Notes under the pieces: generated by a model | Told to the model about the DNA's origin: nothing | Databases searched by the model: none | The model's input: the letters and a program-made list of their open reading frames with translations, nothing else | Program-made: the position numbers and the translations under genes | In this document: piece by piece, positions 1-6,948 of the stretch | How the letters are laid out: every line of letters starts with the position of its first letter | Numbering within the stretch: the stretch's first letter is position 1 | Source: Fibrobacter sp. | Lineage (GTDB): Bacteria; Fibrobacterota; Fibrobacteria; Fibrobacterales; Fibrobacteraceae | Length of the DNA: 64,000 nucleotides | Direction of reading: 5' to 3' | Assembly (NCBI GenBank): GCA_024399015.1 | Contig: JAKSIC010000010.1 | Span: 1-64,000, forward strand

Positions 1-112
1 AAATTCCGTCACTAAACGGATAAACATACTTGTACTGCTTACGGTATTCCGCAAGCTTCTGCGGATTATCCTTCAAATCCAGAGCCATGGCCCTAAACTG
101 AATTTTGTTCAT
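1..112 (-). CDS. Unknown protein, N-terminal fragment (runs off the left edge)
   Basis: The gene starts at an ATG at 112 and leaves the window at base 1, so only 37 codons are visible (beginning MNKIQFRAMALDLKDNPQ). A strong ribosome binding site, AGGAGG, lies four bases upstream of the ATG. The visible part is hydrophilic and rich in Lys, Gln and Tyr, with no signal peptide. It is the third gene of a minus-strand series after a secreted protein and a 51-residue peptide, and a hairpin separates it from the peptide gene. I do not recognise the family. It could be a modification or partner protein for the peptide, but nothing visible proves that. Confidence 0.6.
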   Translation of the reverse strand, partial: MNKIQFRAMALDLKDNPQKLAEYRKQYKYVYPFSDGI

Positions 113-136
113 TTTACCTCCTATCGGTTACAGAGA

Positions 137-161
137 AAGGCGGGCTTTTTAAGCCCGCCTT
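137..161 (-). terminator. Hairpin between the peptide gene and the next gene
   Basis: A perfect 11-bp stem (AAGGCGGGCTT and its complement) with a three-base loop lies between the 51-residue peptide gene and the gene starting at 112. The run of T after the stem on the minus strand is short, so it may be a weak terminator or an attenuator that lowers expression of the downstream gene. Confidence 0.55.
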
Positions 162-226
162 CTATTAACACGCTTTTTTGAGGTAAAATGCGCCCTGATT
201 TTATGTAAAATTTTTATGACTAGCGA

Positions 227-382
227 TTAAGCCTTGCGATCCATTTCGGGATTGTAGAGGCAGCCGAATTCGTCATCGTATTCGGTAACGCCTTCGGGAC
301 CGTCAGAAGCGCCAAGCAGGGGGGCTTCCATCTTCAAATCAACAATATCCATCTTCGGAGCTTCATATTCTTTCTTAAACAT
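227..382 (-). CDS. Small 51-residue acidic peptide of unknown function
   Basis: This is a 51-codon gene starting at ATG 382. Another ATG two codons earlier (388) is possible, but AAGGAG lies seven bases from the 382 start and only one base from 388. The peptide begins KKEYEAPKMDIVDL, followed by LLGAS and an acidic tail containing TEYDDEFGC and one Cys. The pattern 'KK-Y-x-x-P ... V-x-L ... LLxxS' resembles the short peptides common in Bacteroidetes and Fibrobacteres genomes, some of which are suspected leader-core precursors. There are no membrane segments. The gene begins 11 bases after the stop of the secreted protein upstream, so the two are probably co-transcribed. Function is unknown, and a modified-peptide role is only a guess. 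Confidence 0.6.
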   Translation of the reverse strand: MFKKEYEAPKMDIVDLKMEAPLLGASDGPEGVTEYDDEFGCLYNPEMDRKA

Positions 383-393
383 TTTCATACTCC

Positions 394-1572
394 TTACTTG
401 ATGATGACCTTCTGGCCGTTGTTGTAATAGGTACCCTTGACGGTGGGTTTCTTGTTCAGCTTGCGGCCCTTGAGGTCGAACCACAGATTTTCATCCACAG
501 AGATTTCACCAGTACGAGTATTCAACTGACCAATTGCCATGATCTTATCACCATCTTCGAAAACAAGTTCAATAGAGGTGGGAAGATCTTCTTCGGGAAG
601 AGCAGACACAGCACCAAAGGCAGCCTTTTGAAGGCTTATGGAAGGAACATACTTCAAATAAGCACGCATTGCAGGAACACTTGCACCTGCACTAGCCTTT
701 ACAAACTGGCCGGCAGAAACAGATCCCTTGGAATTAGCAGCAAAACCATAAACCTTACCCAATTCAGAATTGTCCTCTCCCCACTGAACCATATCATAGG
801 TACCAACAAAATTCCAAGAACCAGAATAGGATTCACCAACTGAAGAATGATAATCTAAATTAACGGTATAATTCTTAGCAGACCCCGGTTCAAATGTATA
901 GTTACAAGAAGGACTGAACGTCAAAGAACTGCCTGTTGCCTTTACAATGTAGGGGGTATGCGCTTCAATAGTACTCTCCCCCATTTTTACATGAGCACGC
1001 CAGATATTGTCGCCATTCTTGTTGTAAGCAATCGTTTCAAGCTTAGAAAACGTTGCGCCACTAACACAGTTTGATGCGAAACTAAAAGGAAAAACTACCG
1101 TAGAAGCAACAGTATTGTCGCTCGAATTGCGAACAAAAGTTCTCTTGAAGTCAATATTTGAAACGGTAACGTTCTCAGTGATATTCAAGTTCTTGTAACA
1201 ATCAGCATTATCTTCAGGGCAAGCAGACTTTTCACCATAAATGGAGGCAACAATGTCACCTTCTACATTAGAAGTACTTGTGGTATCAATCTTAGTAACA
1301 GTCCATTGGTCAAGGAAATTTTCTTTATTGGATTCGATGCTATTGCACTTTGCTTTAGTGACTAATGAGCCCGAAGTATAGTTATCACAACGAATGTTCA
1401 CACTAAGAGTATGCACCTTAAAATTTTCATTTCCAACAACAACAGCACCAAAATCGTACTTCACTGCTATTGTTTTTACAGTATCTAACCTTGTGTATAT
1501 AGAGTCTTTTGCAGCAGCACCGGCTGTTCCAGCCATCAGCCCGATGAGGGCCAAACCAAACAATTTTTTCAT
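394..1572 (-). CDS. Secreted protein with a sorting-type C-terminal domain
   Basis: This 392-residue protein has a clear signal peptide (MKKLFGLALIGLMAGTAGA, cleaved near 19-21). The body has no family I can name. It is rich in Thr, Ser, Asn and aromatic residues, as expected of an extracellular beta-rich protein. The last 30 residues (containing DLKGRKLNKKP and ending GQKVIIK) match the style of C-terminal sorting domains found in type IX secreted proteins of Prevotella and Fibrobacter. RBS AAGGAT precedes the ATG at 1572. Paired palindromes lie just upstream at 1592-1625. It heads a short transcription unit with the 51-residue peptide downstream. Export is well supported; the function is unknown. 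Confidence 0.8.
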   Translation of the reverse strand: MKKLFGLALIGLMAGTAGAAAKDSIYTRLDTVKTIAVKYDFGAVVVGNENFKVHTLSVNIRCDNYTSGSLVTKAKCNSIESNKENFLDQWTVTKIDTTSTSNVEGDIVASIYGEKSACPEDNADCYKNLNITENVTVSNIDFKRTFVRNSSDNTVASTVVFPFSFASNCVSGATFSKLETIAYNKNGDNIWRAHVKMGESTIEAHTPYIVKATGSSLTFSPSCNYTFEPGSAKNYTVNLDYHSSVGESYSGSWNFVGTYDMVQWGEDNSELGKVYGFAANSKGSVSAGQFVKASAGASVPAMRAYLKYVPSISLQKAAFGAVSALPEEDLPTSIELVFEDGDKIMAIGQLNTRTGEISVDENLWFDLKGRKLNKKPTVKGTYYNNGQKVIIK

Positions 1573-1591
1573 TTTTTATCCTTAAAGAAAT

Positions 1592-1625
1592 ACTTTGCAC
1601 ACAAAGTTAAAAAGTTTTGTACAAA
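1592..1625 (-). promoter_or_regulatory. Paired palindromes upstream of the secreted protein gene
   Basis: Two palindromic sequences sharing the core ACTTTGT lie 20-53 bases upstream of the start at 1572. One is ACTTTG-CACA-CAAAGT at 1592-1607. The other is centred on TTTGTACAAA at about 1616-1625. The arrangement suggests an operator or an mRNA hairpin close to the ribosome binding site. No regulator can be assigned. Confidence 0.3.
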
Positions 1626-1714
1626 GTTTAAAGGGATTGCGTAACTTTTTTATAAGTTCTTTAATTTATTCGTTTTTTTTGAATAAATCACACATTTTGT
1701 AACGATTTTTAACG

Positions 1715-2746
1715 TTACTTCTTCTCGCGGATGCGCTTGTAGAGGCTTTCGGCCTTTTCGGTCTCCCCCGCGTTGGAGAAGACGTGGCCTACGTTTTCGG
1801 CACCGATGCGGCCTTGGGAATTGCCGGCCAGCCAGGCCTTCATGTAGCATTCAAAGGCTTCGTCGTAACGCTTCTGGGTAAAGTAGATCTGTCCCAGGTC
1901 AAGGTTCAGGTCGGCCTTGCCCTTGCTGTGGCGGAGGCCTTCTTCCAGGGTGAAGATCGCCATCCAGGGGGATTCGGCCTTCACGTACATCTGGGCCAGG
2001 TAGCGGCGGGCGGAAACGTTCTCGGGATCCATGAGGAGTCCGTTCTCCATTTCGTTCAGGGACTTCTTGGTGGAGTCCATGCTGCGGTAGTAATAGGCCA
2101 TGGTAAAGTGGACGTCGGCGCCGGCGGTGGCGGTCATCTGCAGGGCATTCTGCAGGGTCTTGATGGCGTATTCGTAGTCGCCCAGCTTTTCGTAGACTTC
2201 GGCAAGGCCGTACCAGGCGTCCATACGGTCGGGGTTCAGCTGGAGGGCCCGTTCAAAGTTCTTCTGGGCAAGGGTCCAGTCGCGGCCCTTCATGTAGCAT
2301 TCCGCCAGGGCGAAATGAACGTGGTCCGATTCTACTCCCAGCTCCACAGCGCGCTTGTAGGCGGCAATGGCCTCACCCGCGTCACCAGCGAGATAATAGA
2401 TGTCACCCATGAGCATCCAGGCTTTCTCGAAATTGGGCAACAGTTCCACGGTTCGCTTGTAGGCAACGAGGGCCACTTCCTTACGGCCCAGCTGCACGAG
2501 AGCATTGCCCAAGTTGAACCAGGCGAAAGGTTCGTAACGACCTTCGTCGATGGCGGCACGATACAGAGGGACAGATTCCTTATAACGCCCCTGGTCGTAA
2601 AGCTCGTTAGCCTTGAAGAAATAATCCTCCGCCGCCGACGCGAACGAAGCTAGGAAAAGGAGCAGGGCAAAGACTGCTTCGATTGCCACGCCTCTTCGAG
2701 GCTCGCAATGACAAACAAGGCTTGCGCGATTTAGACTACTTGACAA
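1715..2746 (-). CDS. Exported TPR protein of the TonB cluster
   Basis: This 343-residue protein has an N-terminal hydrophobic export signal (about 22-39, ending near ASFASA) followed by tandem tetratricopeptide repeats from about residue 40 to 335. It is the last gene of a six-gene TonB cluster and overlaps the tonB stop by 11 bases. A TPR protein at this place is known from TtpC-type TonB systems of marine gamma-proteobacteria, where it is thought to act in the periplasm. Residues 11-22 (reading CHCEPRRGVAI) are encoded by a dispersed palindromic repeat at 2681-2714, so the n-region of the signal is repeat-derived. A GTG within the repeat (the V of RRGVAI) could be an alternative start. Confidence 0.8.
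   Translation of the reverse strand: MSSSLNRASLVCHCEPRRGVAIEAVFALLLFLASFASAAEDYFFKANELYDQGRYKESVPLYRAAIDEGRYEPFAWFNLGNALVQLGRKEVALVAYKRTVELLPNFEKAWMLMGDIYYLAGDAGEAIAAYKRAVELGVESDHVHFALAECYMKGRDWTLAQKNFERALQLNPDRMDAWYGLAEVYEKLGDYEYAIKTLQNALQMTATAGADVHFTMAYYYRSMDSTKKSLNEMENGLLMDPENVSARRYLAQMYVKAESPWMAIFTLEEGLRHSKGKADLNLDLGQIYFTQKRYDEAFECYMKAWLAGNSQGRIGAENVGHVFSNAGETEKAESLYKRIREKK
2681..2714. repeat. Dispersed imperfect palindrome (ATTGC...GCAAT type), copy A
   Basis: A 34-bp sequence beginning GATTGCCACG and ending TCGCAATGAC, with ATTGC/GCAAT arms and an inner CCTC-GAA-GAGG stem. It is almost identical to 5985-6018 and related to 39644-39678. Read on the minus strand it is open and encodes HCEPRRGVAI inside the signal-peptide region of the TPR gene. 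Confidence 0.85.
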
Positions 2747-3392
2747 AGCGGAACTCCTTTGTAGCCTTTTGTGCTACGGGGTATCCGCCTAGCTGAGCGG
2801 GGCTAAACTTCCATTGACGAACGGCATTCAAAGCTTCGGTTTCAAAGCCGTATCCCGGCGGGTCCAAAGTCAAAACCTGAGTCTGGGCCACATCGCCATA
2901 AACGTCGATCACCAGCAAAACCTTCACGTAGCCGGAAATTCCCAGACGCTTTGCACGTTCCGGGAACTTGGGCTGGATTTCACGCAAGACCTGAGCCTGT
3001 TCATCCACTTCACCGGCTTCGTAAACCACGTTCTCCATGCCACCAGTTCCCACGGCAACACCATCGCCAGCGGCACCGCGGGCAAGGGACAAGTCCATGG
3101 AGAAATTCTGGCTGCGACTGGTACCCATGTTGGAAGAAATCTTGAAGGGGTTGGGGTTCACCACGGTGCGCAAAACCTTCTGCTTCACCTCGGGCTTCTT
3201 TTCGCTAACGAGAACTTCAACTTCGGTGACGGCTTCCAGTTCCTTTTCGGTCTTGACGCCCTTATCGAAGAGCAAAGCATTCAACACAGGAACCGCAAGG
3301 AAGAACACCGCGCTAACCACGAAGGAAAGCACAAATGCAACCGGAAACCGGAAGTACTTTGCGATGAAATCTGTGAAAGAAAAATGCTTCAC
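2736..3392 (-). CDS. tonB: TonB-like energy-transduction protein
   Basis: This 218-residue protein has a short cytoplasmic start, one transmembrane helix (about 16-40), a short periplasmic spacer and a C-terminal TonB domain (about 135-218). Family hallmarks are FPERAKRLGISGYVKV and the late AVRQWKFSPA. The spacer lacks the long Pro-Lys stretch of classical TonB, as in TonB2-type proteins, which need TtpC to span the periplasm. It lies directly downstream of exbD (7-base gap) and upstream of the TPR gene. It is expected to carry proton-motive-force energy from ExbB/ExbD to outer-membrane receptors. No receptor gene is in the window, so the substrate is unknown. Confidence 0.88.
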   Translation of the reverse strand: MKHFSFTDFIAKYFRFPVAFVLSFVVSAVFFLAVPVLNALLFDKGVKTEKELEAVTEVEVLVSEKKPEVKQKVLRTVVNPNPFKISSNMGTSRSQNFSMDLSLARGAAGDGVAVGTGGMENVVYEAGEVDEQAQVLREIQPKFPERAKRLGISGYVKVLLVIDVYGDVAQTQVLTLDPPGYGFETEALNAVRQWKFSPAQLGGYPVAQKATKEFRFVK

Positions 3393-3398
3393 TCTAAA

Positions 3399-3803
3399 CT
3401 ATTCTTCCTTGTTGGCGGAGATGGAAACTTTGCGGACCTTGGCGAGGTTACATTCGTCCAAGATGTCCACCACAACACCGTTGGGAGCGTCGCGGTCGCT
3501 TACGATAATCACGGGGCGGTCCGGAGCTTCGGCCATCATCTGGCGCAGCACCGTATTGAGGGTGGTGAGGTTCACCTGAGTTTCATTGATATGAATGGTA
3601 CCCTGGCGAGTCACGCCGATCAAAATGCTTTCCTTGGCCAGGTCCTTGGCGGAGCTTGCCTTAGGCTTGGTTACGTCCACACCGGTTTCGCGGGTGAAGG
3701 TGGAAGTAACAATAAAGAAGATGAGCAAGATGAACACCATGTCCAGCATCGGAGAAACATCGATGCCGCCGGCGTCACGAGTGCGTTTACGGATAAAACT
3801 CAT
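3399..3803 (-). CDS. exbD: ExbD/TolR-family proton channel subunit
   Basis: This 134-residue protein has the ExbD layout: a basic cytoplasmic start, one transmembrane helix (about 18-40) with the conserved membrane Asp in the motif SPMLDMVFILLIFF, and a periplasmic domain of about 90 residues. The Asp is the residue needed for proton flow in the family. Its ATG overlaps the stop of the upstream exbB in an ATGA arrangement, indicating translational coupling, and GGAGG precedes it. It works with ExbB and the TtpC-like protein to energise TonB. TolR is an alternative name, but the adjacent tonB and absence of tolA, tolB and pal favour ExbD. Confidence 0.9.
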   Translation of the reverse strand: MSFIRKRTRDAGGIDVSPMLDMVFILLIFFIVTSTFTRETGVDVTKPKASSAKDLAKESILIGVTRQGTIHINETQVNLTTLNTVLRQMMAEAPDRPVIIVSDRDAPNGVVVDILDECNLAKVRKVSISANKEE

Positions 3804-4477
3804 TTATTTACCTCCGTGCTAGATCCTTCGCTACGCTCAGGATGACACGACAGCGCATAAGATTCAAATTTCAGGGCTTCGCTCCAGGCGAGGTCTTCCA
3901 CCTTTTCCACACAGCTGGCCAGGTAGTTGTATGCAAGCATCAAGGGGAAAGCCACCAAAAGGCCGGCCTGGGTAGTGAGCAAGGCTTCAGAAATACCGTC
4001 GGCCAAAAGCACCGGGTTACCGAAACCGAAAAGCTGAATTGTCTCGAAAGTATGGACCATGCCGGAAACGGTACCCAGCAAGCCAAGCATGGGAGCAATG
4101 GCGGCACAGGTGGAAATGGTCTTCAGGGACTTCGCAAGATTCAGGGAAATACGGTGGCGGGTAGCCTCCATGGCGTTGCGCACAGCGATGGGACCTTCGT
4201 CGCGATGATCGCGGATGTCCTTCACCAAGGCGTAGAAGTAACCGTAAGGACGGCGGCTCAGCTTGTCGAAGGCCACGTCCTCCCCCTTCTTTTTCAGGGT
4301 GTGCCAGAATGCAGCGGAGGATTTGCCACGAAGCATAAAGTAGTAACCGTAGCGTTCCAGCATCAAAAACCATCCAAACCACCCCAATGCAAAGATCGGG
4401 GCGAGCACCCAGCCACCTCTAAAGAGGATGCCAAAGGCCGCTTCTAGAACGGAATTTTGATCAACGCCAAGGACCAT
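3800..4477 (-). CDS. exbB: ExbB/TolQ-family proton channel subunit
   Basis: This 225-residue membrane protein of the MotA/TolQ/ExbB family has three helices: near 20-45, near 110-138 (APMLGLLGTVSGM) and near 155-185 (TTQAGLLVAFPLML). The last two carry the conserved Thr and small residues that line the proton path. The length is normal for ExbB. Residues 209-219 read CHPERSEGS and come from a dispersed repeat at 3821-3852, giving an extra tail just before the ATGA overlap with exbD. The tail lies after the conserved core and is unlikely to be functional. It is the third gene of the TonB cluster. Confidence 0.88.
   Translation of the reverse strand: MVLGVDQNSVLEAAFGILFRGGWVLAPIFALGWFGWFLMLERYGYYFMLRGKSSAAFWHTLKKKGEDVAFDKLSRRPYGYFYALVKDIRDHRDEGPIAVRNAMEATRHRISLNLAKSLKTISTCAAIAPMLGLLGTVSGMVHTFETIQLFGFGNPVLLADGISEALLTTQAGLLVAFPLMLAYNYLASCVEKVEDLAWSEALKFESYALSCHPERSEGSSTEVNK
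3821..3852. repeat. Dispersed palindrome (ATCCT...AGGAT type)
   Basis: A 32-bp element with arms GATCCTTCG and the matching AGGATGAC side. Read on the minus strand it gives the peptide CHPERSEGS at the C-terminus of ExbB. Peptides of this sequence recur in many annotated bacterial genomes (general knowledge), which marks it as a mobile or repeated element rather than conserved protein. Only one copy of this type was found in the window. Confidence 0.75.
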
Positions 4478-4514
4478 TTTGTCGCATTACCTTTTGCGAA
4501 ATACCATCGCGATT

Positions 4515-6068
4515 TTACTTCTCGCGAATCCAAAGGGCGTTAAGAACAGCGAGGCCAGCCTTTTCCATGCGGCCGCGGAGAGCGTCGGCACGGTTAGCCA
4601 GGAAGGTGTGCAGGAGCTGCAGCGGGATAGCCACAATAAGGCCAGCTTCCGTAGTCACGAGGGCGATGGAAATACCGCCAGCCAAAAGCTTGGGGTCGGA
4701 AGTTCCGTGCATGGTAATCACGTCGAAGAGTTCAATCATACCCATGACGGTACCAAGCAAGCCCAGGAGCGGAGCGGTTGCAGCAAATACGGAAACCCAA
4801 GTGAGGCCGGATTCAATTTTCGGGACCTGGGCAGAGAACTGCTCTTCCAAAGCCTTTTCTGCTGCGGCGCGGCCACCGTATTCCTTGAGGAGAACGGTCT
4901 TCAAAACCTTGCCCACCAAACCGTGAGCCTTCTTCACCTGTTCGCGAGCCTTAGCCACATCGCCAGCTTCAAGAGCCTTGAGGGTGCGACGTACGCCCAA
5001 GCCGCCAAAGCCGCGGATCATAATCCAGAGGAACTTCCAGAGGACGATCAAGAGGCCGAGGCCGAAGATGGTGACGATGGGATACATCAAGATGCCACCG
5101 TTCTTGAAGAAGGTCTGGAGTTCATCCTTCCAAGTGGTTTCCTGATGGTTTGCAAGTTCGGAGGAAAGTTCGGTGCTGAGGAGAACGTCCACAGGAACCT
5201 TGACGAAGGCGGAGTCCTTGGCCTCGGCGAAAACCTTGGACACGTCGGTCTTGGTTTCGGGAGTGAGGTTTTCCTGCCAGCTAAAGGCACGCTTCTTTTC
5301 GCCAGCAACCGGCAGCATGAGGGCGCTGGGGCGGTTGCCTGCGGAATCCATGACGGCGTTTGCCATCTGCATGGCGTAGAGACCGCCGAGGCGTAGGCGG
5401 GAACCTTCGGCGACAGCGGTACCGAATACCAGCTCCGCCTGTTCCATCTGGATTTCGCGAGTAAATTCAAGTTCGTTCTTTGCCACATTCAGGATGGACT
5501 TTGCGATACGCAGCGGGTCGTCGCGGTACAGGCCCATTTCCTTCTTGACCTTGTTCTGCACTTCCACACGTTCTGCAATCTTGAAAGGGATACCCTGTTC
5601 CTGGAACTTTGCCAGAGTTTCCAAGCGTTCCGGACCGGCAGCCAAGGACAAGTATTCGGCGCGAGCCTTTTCGGCCTGGAGCTTGACCTGAGCCAAGTCT
5701 TCACGGGCCACACGGACGTCTTCGAAAAGGCGAGCGCGTTCAGACATCAAAGCGTCTACCTTTTCCTTGTTTTCCTGATACTTTTCGTTGAAGAGTTCAC
5801 GTTCCTGGTTTGCAGTTTCACGATCCTTCCAGCGGGCAGCCACAGCCATGTCACGCTTCTTGCGGGCTTCTTCCAAGTCAGCCTTGGCGCTGTTCAGTTC
5901 GGCGCGCTTCTTGACGGCGTCGATGGATTCACCACCCTGCTGGGCAAGGGCGGGAACAGAGCAAAGTGCGAAGAGTAATGCTACGATTGCCACGCCTCTT
6001 CGAGGCTCGCAATGACATTTCGTACCTCGAGCCTGGAGCCTCGTACCTCGTACCTCAAACCTATTCAT
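4515..6068 (-). CDS. TtpC-like long ExbB protein with periplasmic coiled coil
   Basis: This 517-residue protein fuses a signal sequence, a long periplasmic coiled-coil region (about 45-165) and a further periplasmic stretch to a MotA/TolQ/ExbB domain. It has a helix at about 326-352, then APLLGLLGTVMGM near 432 and TTEAGLIVAIPLQLL near 472. This layout defines TtpC, the extra component of TonB2 systems in Vibrio and relatives. Its ATG overlaps the stop of the upstream DUF3450 gene (TAATG). Residues 3-28 are encoded by two repeat families in succession: six 7-bp units (6021-6062), then an ATTGC palindrome (5985-6018). The hydrophobic core of the signal follows and ends at PALA near residue 42. 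Confidence 0.88.
   Translation of the reverse strand: MNRFEVRGTRLQARGTKCHCEPRRGVAIVALLFALCSVPALAQQGGESIDAVKKRAELNSAKADLEEARKKRDMAVAARWKDRETANQERELFNEKYQENKEKVDALMSERARLFEDVRVAREDLAQVKLQAEKARAEYLSLAAGPERLETLAKFQEQGIPFKIAERVEVQNKVKKEMGLYRDDPLRIAKSILNVAKNELEFTREIQMEQAELVFGTAVAEGSRLRLGGLYAMQMANAVMDSAGNRPSALMLPVAGEKKRAFSWQENLTPETKTDVSKVFAEAKDSAFVKVPVDVLLSTELSSELANHQETTWKDELQTFFKNGGILMYPIVTIFGLGLLIVLWKFLWIMIRGFGGLGVRRTLKALEAGDVAKAREQVKKAHGLVGKVLKTVLLKEYGGRAAAEKALEEQFSAQVPKIESGLTWVSVFAATAPLLGLLGTVMGMIELFDVITMHGTSDPKLLAGGISIALVTTEAGLIVAIPLQLLHTFLANRADALRGRMEKAGLAVLNALWIREK
5985..6018. repeat. Dispersed imperfect palindrome (ATTGC...GCAAT type), copy B
   Basis: Nearly identical to the copy at 2681-2714. 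It encodes HCEPRRGVAI just before the hydrophobic core of the TtpC-like signal peptide. It directly abuts a six-unit 7-bp tandem array. Confidence 0.85.
6021..6062. repeat. Six-copy tandem array of a 7-bp unit
   Basis: Exactly 42 bp made of six consecutive units close to CGTACCT (variants CGAGCCT, GGAGCCT, CAAACCT). The complement, AGGTACG, matches the unit of the array at 20896-20937. It encodes residues 3-16 of the TtpC-like protein in frame. Confidence 0.85.
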
Positions 6069-6862
6069 TACTTGGCCTCCTTAGGAAGTGCCACCGGGAT
6101 GGTGACGAGCTTGGGGGCAGTCTTTCCTTCGGCAACCTTCATCACGTCCTTGAGGGCGGTACGCATGGCCAGGTCGTCGGAAACGTTCTTCCAAACGTAG
6201 CCACCGTTTTCGGTGCGGTTCAGCCAAAGTACGTCGTTACCGTCGTTGCTAACAAAGATGGCGGCAACAGCGCCGTAACGCATAAAGGTACCTGCGACGC
6301 TGCGGGCATCCACCTGCAAGAAGCCTTTCCAAACTTCGGTGGTGTAACCCAGGCGAATACGGTCGTAGAAAATTTCAAGAGTGCGGTTCAAACCGTCGTC
6401 GGCTTCGATCAATCCCTTGGAAAGCTGATTTGCAATTTCCTTCACGCTGTTCACCACTTCCTCGTTGCGGTACGGGAAATCAGCCTCGAACACAGGAGCC
6501 AAGGAATCGATAACCTTTGCCAAGGAAGTGCCGTACTTTGCCTTACGGTTTTCAAAGTACTTGATAGTGCCGGTAGTCTTCTGACGTGCGTCGGCAAGAT
6601 TCTTGACTTCCACCTTCAGGGAGTCAATTTCTGCCTTCAGAGTCTTGTTCTGCTGAGCCAAAGCCTGGACCTTCTTGCGGCCCACTTCCACGAATTCCGC
6701 GTGGCGCTTCTTTTCGGCATCATGTAAGGATTTTTCTCGAGCGGTTTCAGCTTCGACCGCCTTGATCTGGCGACGAATGCTTTCCACCGTTTCTTGTGCA
6801 CCCGCATAAACGCAGGTAAGGCACAAGCATAGACACAGCTTGGAAAGGAAAGAAAACTTCAT
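6068..6862 (-). CDS. DUF3450 periplasmic coiled-coil protein
   Basis: This 264-residue protein has a signal peptide (cleaved near 21, before QETVES), a long coiled coil (about 25-110) rich in Lys, Glu and Ala, and a compact C-terminal domain. This is the layout of DUF3450 proteins, which are known as the first gene of TtpC-type TonB clusters. Its position here agrees: it is the first gene of the six and overlaps the TtpC-like gene in TAATG. It probably acts in the periplasm with the coiled-coil part of the TtpC-like protein. Its biochemical role is not established in the family. Confidence 0.82.
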   Translation of the reverse strand: MKFSFLSKLCLCLCLTCVYAGAQETVESIRRQIKAVEAETAREKSLHDAEKKRHAEFVEVGRKKVQALAQQNKTLKAEIDSLKVEVKNLADARQKTTGTIKYFENRKAKYGTSLAKVIDSLAPVFEADFPYRNEEVVNSVKEIANQLSKGLIEADDGLNRTLEIFYDRIRLGYTTEVWKGFLQVDARSVAGTFMRYGAVAAIFVSNDGNDVLWLNRTENGGYVWKNVSDDLAMRTALKDVMKVAEGKTAPKLVTIPVALPKEAK

Positions 6863-6948
6863 AACCTAAAAATACAAAGAACCCCCGCACAAAATGCAGG
6901 GATTCTTTAAAATTTCCGCAAATTTACGGGGTGAACCCCCTTGCGTCC

